This document shows positions 62,071 through 64,000 of a stretch of DNA of 64,000 nt, one piece after another (position 1 is the stretch's first letter; every line of letters starts with the position of its first letter). Made by a program: the position numbers and the translations under genes. Origin of the DNA: Bisgaard Taxon 45 (GTDB taxonomy: Bacteria; Pseudomonadota; Gammaproteobacteria; Enterobacterales; Pasteurellaceae); the NCBI GenBank assembly GCA_030783905.1, contig JAQAHH010000009.1, forward strand, positions 310,001 to 374,000, in the 5' to 3' direction. The notes under the pieces are model-generated. The model worked only from the letters and a program-made list of their open reading frames with translations. It was not told the origin of the DNA and did not search any database.

Positions 62071-62097
62071 AAGGCTACACTTGTAGCCTTTTATTAT
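62071..62097 (+). terminator. Hairpin between the yqjD- and yqjE-like genes
   Basis: AAGGCTAC-ACTT-GTAGCCTT (62071-62090), then TTATTAT. It may reduce read-through and leave more of the first message. Confidence 0.75.
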
Positions 62098-62111
62098 AAT
62101 TAGGAAAATAA

Positions 62112-62507
62112 ATGCAAATTTTACAGAAAATCAAGAATATCAGCCTCACCTCTCTTGAGCTTATTCATGTGCGTTTGGACATGGCAAGAATTGAGTTGGT
62201 CAAACAAAAGAACTTTTTGATCACTTTATTAAGTGTATTATTCGTGATTTTTATTCTTTTGTTAGTGTCTTTTATTAGTTTATTATTTGGATTAAATGCA
62301 TTGCTTGAGCCTGAAATCAAACATATTGTCTTTTTTTCCATTAGTGCAGGTGCATTTCTTCTTATTCTGATTCTATTGCTACTGATGCGAAATACGTTAA
62401 ATAAACAACGCCATTTTATGGTCGACACCTTAACCGAAGTAAAGCACGATATTCAAGCAATAAAAGGTGCACTTGGTTCCCCTTCAGCTAAAGATCATCA
62501 AGAATAA
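62112..62507 (+). CDS. YqjE-type (phage-holin-superfamily) membrane protein
   Basis: 131 residues with two hydrophobic segments (about 34-62 and 70-96) and a polar C-terminus, the YqjE plan. The holin-family label does not imply lysis. TAGGAAAA precedes the ATG. It is followed by the yqjK-like gene after 10 bases. Function unknown; probably a partner of the YqjD-like protein. Confidence 0.8.
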   Translation: MQILQKIKNISLTSLELIHVRLDMARIELVKQKNFLITLLSVLFVIFILLLVSFISLLFGLNALLEPEIKHIVFFSISAGAFLLILILLLLMRNTLNKQRHFMVDTLTEVKHDIQAIKGALGSPSAKDHQE

Positions 62508-62517
62508 GGTGCATGTT

Positions 62518-62805
62518 ATGAAAACAGAATTAGAGCAAGAAAAAGAATTGTTAATGATGAAAGGCGATGCTTTGCGCATGAAACTTTATGCGCAATCCGA
62601 TCGCAAACAAAGTAAACAAACAAGTGCGAGCCCCACTTTTGTGGATTCAATTTCTACCGTAGTCTCTTCATTGAATCAGCCTATGGTACGTTCCTTAGCA
62701 GTTTCATTACTCAGTAAAAAATTATTGAGTTCCAAATTTTTGGCTTACTCTGCCTTAGGCGCCGCGGCACTTTATTTATTAAACCGCAACAATCCGAGCG
62801 AATAA
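62518..62805 (+). CDS. YqjK-like small protein
   Basis: 95 residues with a charged N-terminal helix (ELEQEKELLMMKGDALRMKL), a Ser/Thr-rich middle and a hydrophobic C-terminal segment (FLAYSALGAAALYLL). I chose ATG 62518 because AAGGTG lies upstream; the longer frame from 62467 overlaps the previous gene. Assigned to YqjK mainly by position in the yqjD-yqjE-yqjK order. Confidence 0.72.
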   Translation: MKTELEQEKELLMMKGDALRMKLYAQSDRKQSKQTSASPTFVDSISTVVSSLNQPMVRSLAVSLLSKKLLSSKFLAYSALGAAALYLLNRNNPSE

Positions 62806-62807
62806 TG

Positions 62808-62840
62808 TAAAAAAGGCTAGAAATGATTCTAGCCTTCTCT
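62808..62840. terminator. Bidirectional terminator between the yqjK-like gene and topA
   Basis: AAGGCTAGAA-ATGA-TTCTAGCCTT (62813-62836). The T-run is stronger on the minus strand, for topA. Confidence 0.85.
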
Positions 62841-62858
62841 GTCTTTATACATGGGTAT

Positions 62859-64000
62859 TTATTTTTTCCGCTCTACCCACTGATTACCAAGATAATCCAC
62901 AATCCATTTCGTTGCCTTGCCATTCTTTTCTGAAGTCACATACTGGCGCTTTTCTTTACGGCTAAAGCGGATAATTGCCGCATTCCCTTCAGGATCTTGC
63001 TGTGGCGCATCGGCTAAATAACGTAATTTTTCGGGTAAACGATCACGATATAATGCTAATTCCGCGACTTTTGGTGCACGGGTTTCACGCGATTTTGGGA
63101 AATTATGGGCCGACATAAATACGCCACTTGCACCATCACGTAATACAAAGTAAGCATCGGATTTTTCACATTTCAGTTCTGGAAAATGCGTTGGATCTTC
63201 TTTTGGTGGGGCAACTTCCCCACTTTTTAGAATCTTGCGGGTATTATCACAGTTAGTGCAGCCCATGTATTTGCCAAAACGACCGAGTTTTAAATGCATA
63301 TCAGCACCACATTTATCACATTCGACAACCGGTCCATCATAGCCTTTAATTTTAAAACTCCCTTGTTCTAACAGATAACCATCACAATTTGGGTTATTCC
63401 CACAGATATGAATTTTACGTTCAGGATCAATCAGGTAGCTATCCATTGCGGTGCCACATTTTGGACAACGTTTACGCTCCATTAAGGCTTTTGTTTCAGA
63501 TGTTTCATCTAATACGTTAAGCAACTCCGCTTCTGGTATTAAATTCATGGTGGTTTTACACCGCTCTTTGGGTGGTAAAGCGTAGCCACTGCAACCTAAA
63601 AAGACCCCAGTACTTGCGGTTCGAATGGCCATCTTGCGATTACAGGTTGGACAATTAATATCCGTCGGCACTAGACTATTTGGTTTCATACCGCCGTCTA
63701 ATTCATCCAGTTCTGCTTGGCTTAACTGCTGAGAGAAGTCTTTAAAAAATTGATTCAATTCGCTTTTCCAATCTTTTTCACCTTTTGCAATTTGGTCTAA
63801 CACATTTTCCATATTGGCAGTGAAATCATAATTCATCAATTCTGTAAAGGATTGATTTAAGCGATCGGTGACAATTTCACCCATTTTTTCGGCATAAAAA
63901 CGGCGATTTTCCACTCGCACATAACCGCGTTCTTGAATGGTAGAAATAATAGCCGCATAAGTAGAAGGGCGACCAATTCCCCGTTTTTCGAGCTCTTTTA
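62859..64000 (-). CDS. topA: DNA topoisomerase I (3' part)
   Basis: Relaxes negative supercoils. Only the C-terminal 380 residues lie in the window; the gene continues past the right edge, where the frame reads [20 protein letters not shown], the core of the type IA gate region. [21 protein letters not shown]-like sequence follows, then zinc-ribbon domains ([16 protein letters not shown] with [15 protein letters not shown] with CTNC) and the C-terminal topoisomerase domains. One expected zinc ligand pair is missing in the fourth unit ([14 protein letters not shown]). The GTG at 63920 is not the real start. Confidence 0.95.
   Translation of the reverse strand, partial: KELEKRGIGRPSTYAAIISTIQERGYVRVENRRFYAEKMGEIVTDRLNQSFTELMNYDFTANMENVLDQIAKGEKDWKSELNQFFKDFSQQLSQAELDELDGGMKPNSLVPTDINCPTCNRKMAIRTASTGVFLGCSGYALPPKERCKTTMNLIPEAELLNVLDETSETKALMERKRCPKCGTAMDSYLIDPERKIHICGNNPNCDGYLLEQGSFKIKGYDGPVVECDKCGADMHLKLGRFGKYMGCTNCDNTRKILKSGEVAPPKEDPTHFPELKCEKSDAYFVLRDGASGVFMSAHNFPKSRETRAPKVAELALYRDRLPEKLRYLADAPQQDPEGNAAIIRFSRKEKRQYVTSEKNGKATKWIVDYLGNQWVERKK

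Overview
The window is a stretch of a Pasteurellaceae chromosome, most likely Pasteurella multocida or a very close relative. The evidence is the AAGTGCGGT uptake-signal core scattered through genes and terminators, low-GC codon use, Haemophilus-like gene blocks (prmC/kdsA/lolCDE/aroG; cydDC/trxB/cnoX; hexose-6-P mutarotase/infC/rpmI/rplT; mukFEB) and a GcvB small RNA of the Pasteurella type. There is no tRNA, rRNA operon, CRISPR array, insertion sequence or prophage. Both edge genes, prmC and topA, are cut by the window.

Layout. 1-7.8 kb: end of prmC, a SirB1-type protein, kdsA, a D-2-hydroxyacid dehydrogenase, the lipoprotein exporter lolC-lolD-lolE and a DAHP synthase behind a TrpR-like operator. 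7.9-12 kb: codBA under a PurR box, ilvE, then the divergent gcvB sRNA / gcvA pair with rlmM. 14-22.5 kb: a DUF455 ferritin-like gene with tesB, the 4.5S RNA, cydDC, trxB, cnoX and a beta-carbonic anhydrase. 22.6-30.6 kb: the complete tryptophan pathway on the minus strand in three units (trpEG, trpD-trpCF-ydfG, trpBA), each behind the same promoter/operator design. 30.8-39.5 kb: sohB, a BamE/OmpA-like lipoprotein, a fructosamine-kinase-like protein, an unrecognised exported protein, a broken pentapeptide-repeat gene, an HbpA/DppA-type binding protein, and thrS with a tRNA-Thr-like leader hairpin.

39.7-45.7 kb is the main accessory block. It holds a TauE/SafE anion exporter divergent from a sodium/solute symporter, a Cys-type sulfatase with no signal peptide, a Crp/Fnr-family regulator behind a large inverted repeat, and a radical-SAM sulfatase-maturating enzyme. 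Together they read as an import, cytosolic desulfation and anion-export module for a small sulfated compound. A CRP-like site and an FNR-like dyad lie in the shared TauE/symporter intergenic region. I infer the pathway; the substrate is unknown.

45.8-64 kb: a hexose-6-phosphate mutarotase-like gene, infC (ATT start), rpmI and rplT with a structured leader, a small trimeric autotransporter with 21-bp repeats in AT-rich surroundings, msrA and ttcA, mukFEB, a DMT-family transporter, sbcB, an 870-bp AT-rich gap, a YqjD/YqjE/YqjK-like trio and the 3' end of topA.

Shared themes are amino-acid regulation (three trp promoters plus aroG under TrpR, GcvA/GcvB, thrS autocontrol) and the use of paired uptake sequences as terminators.
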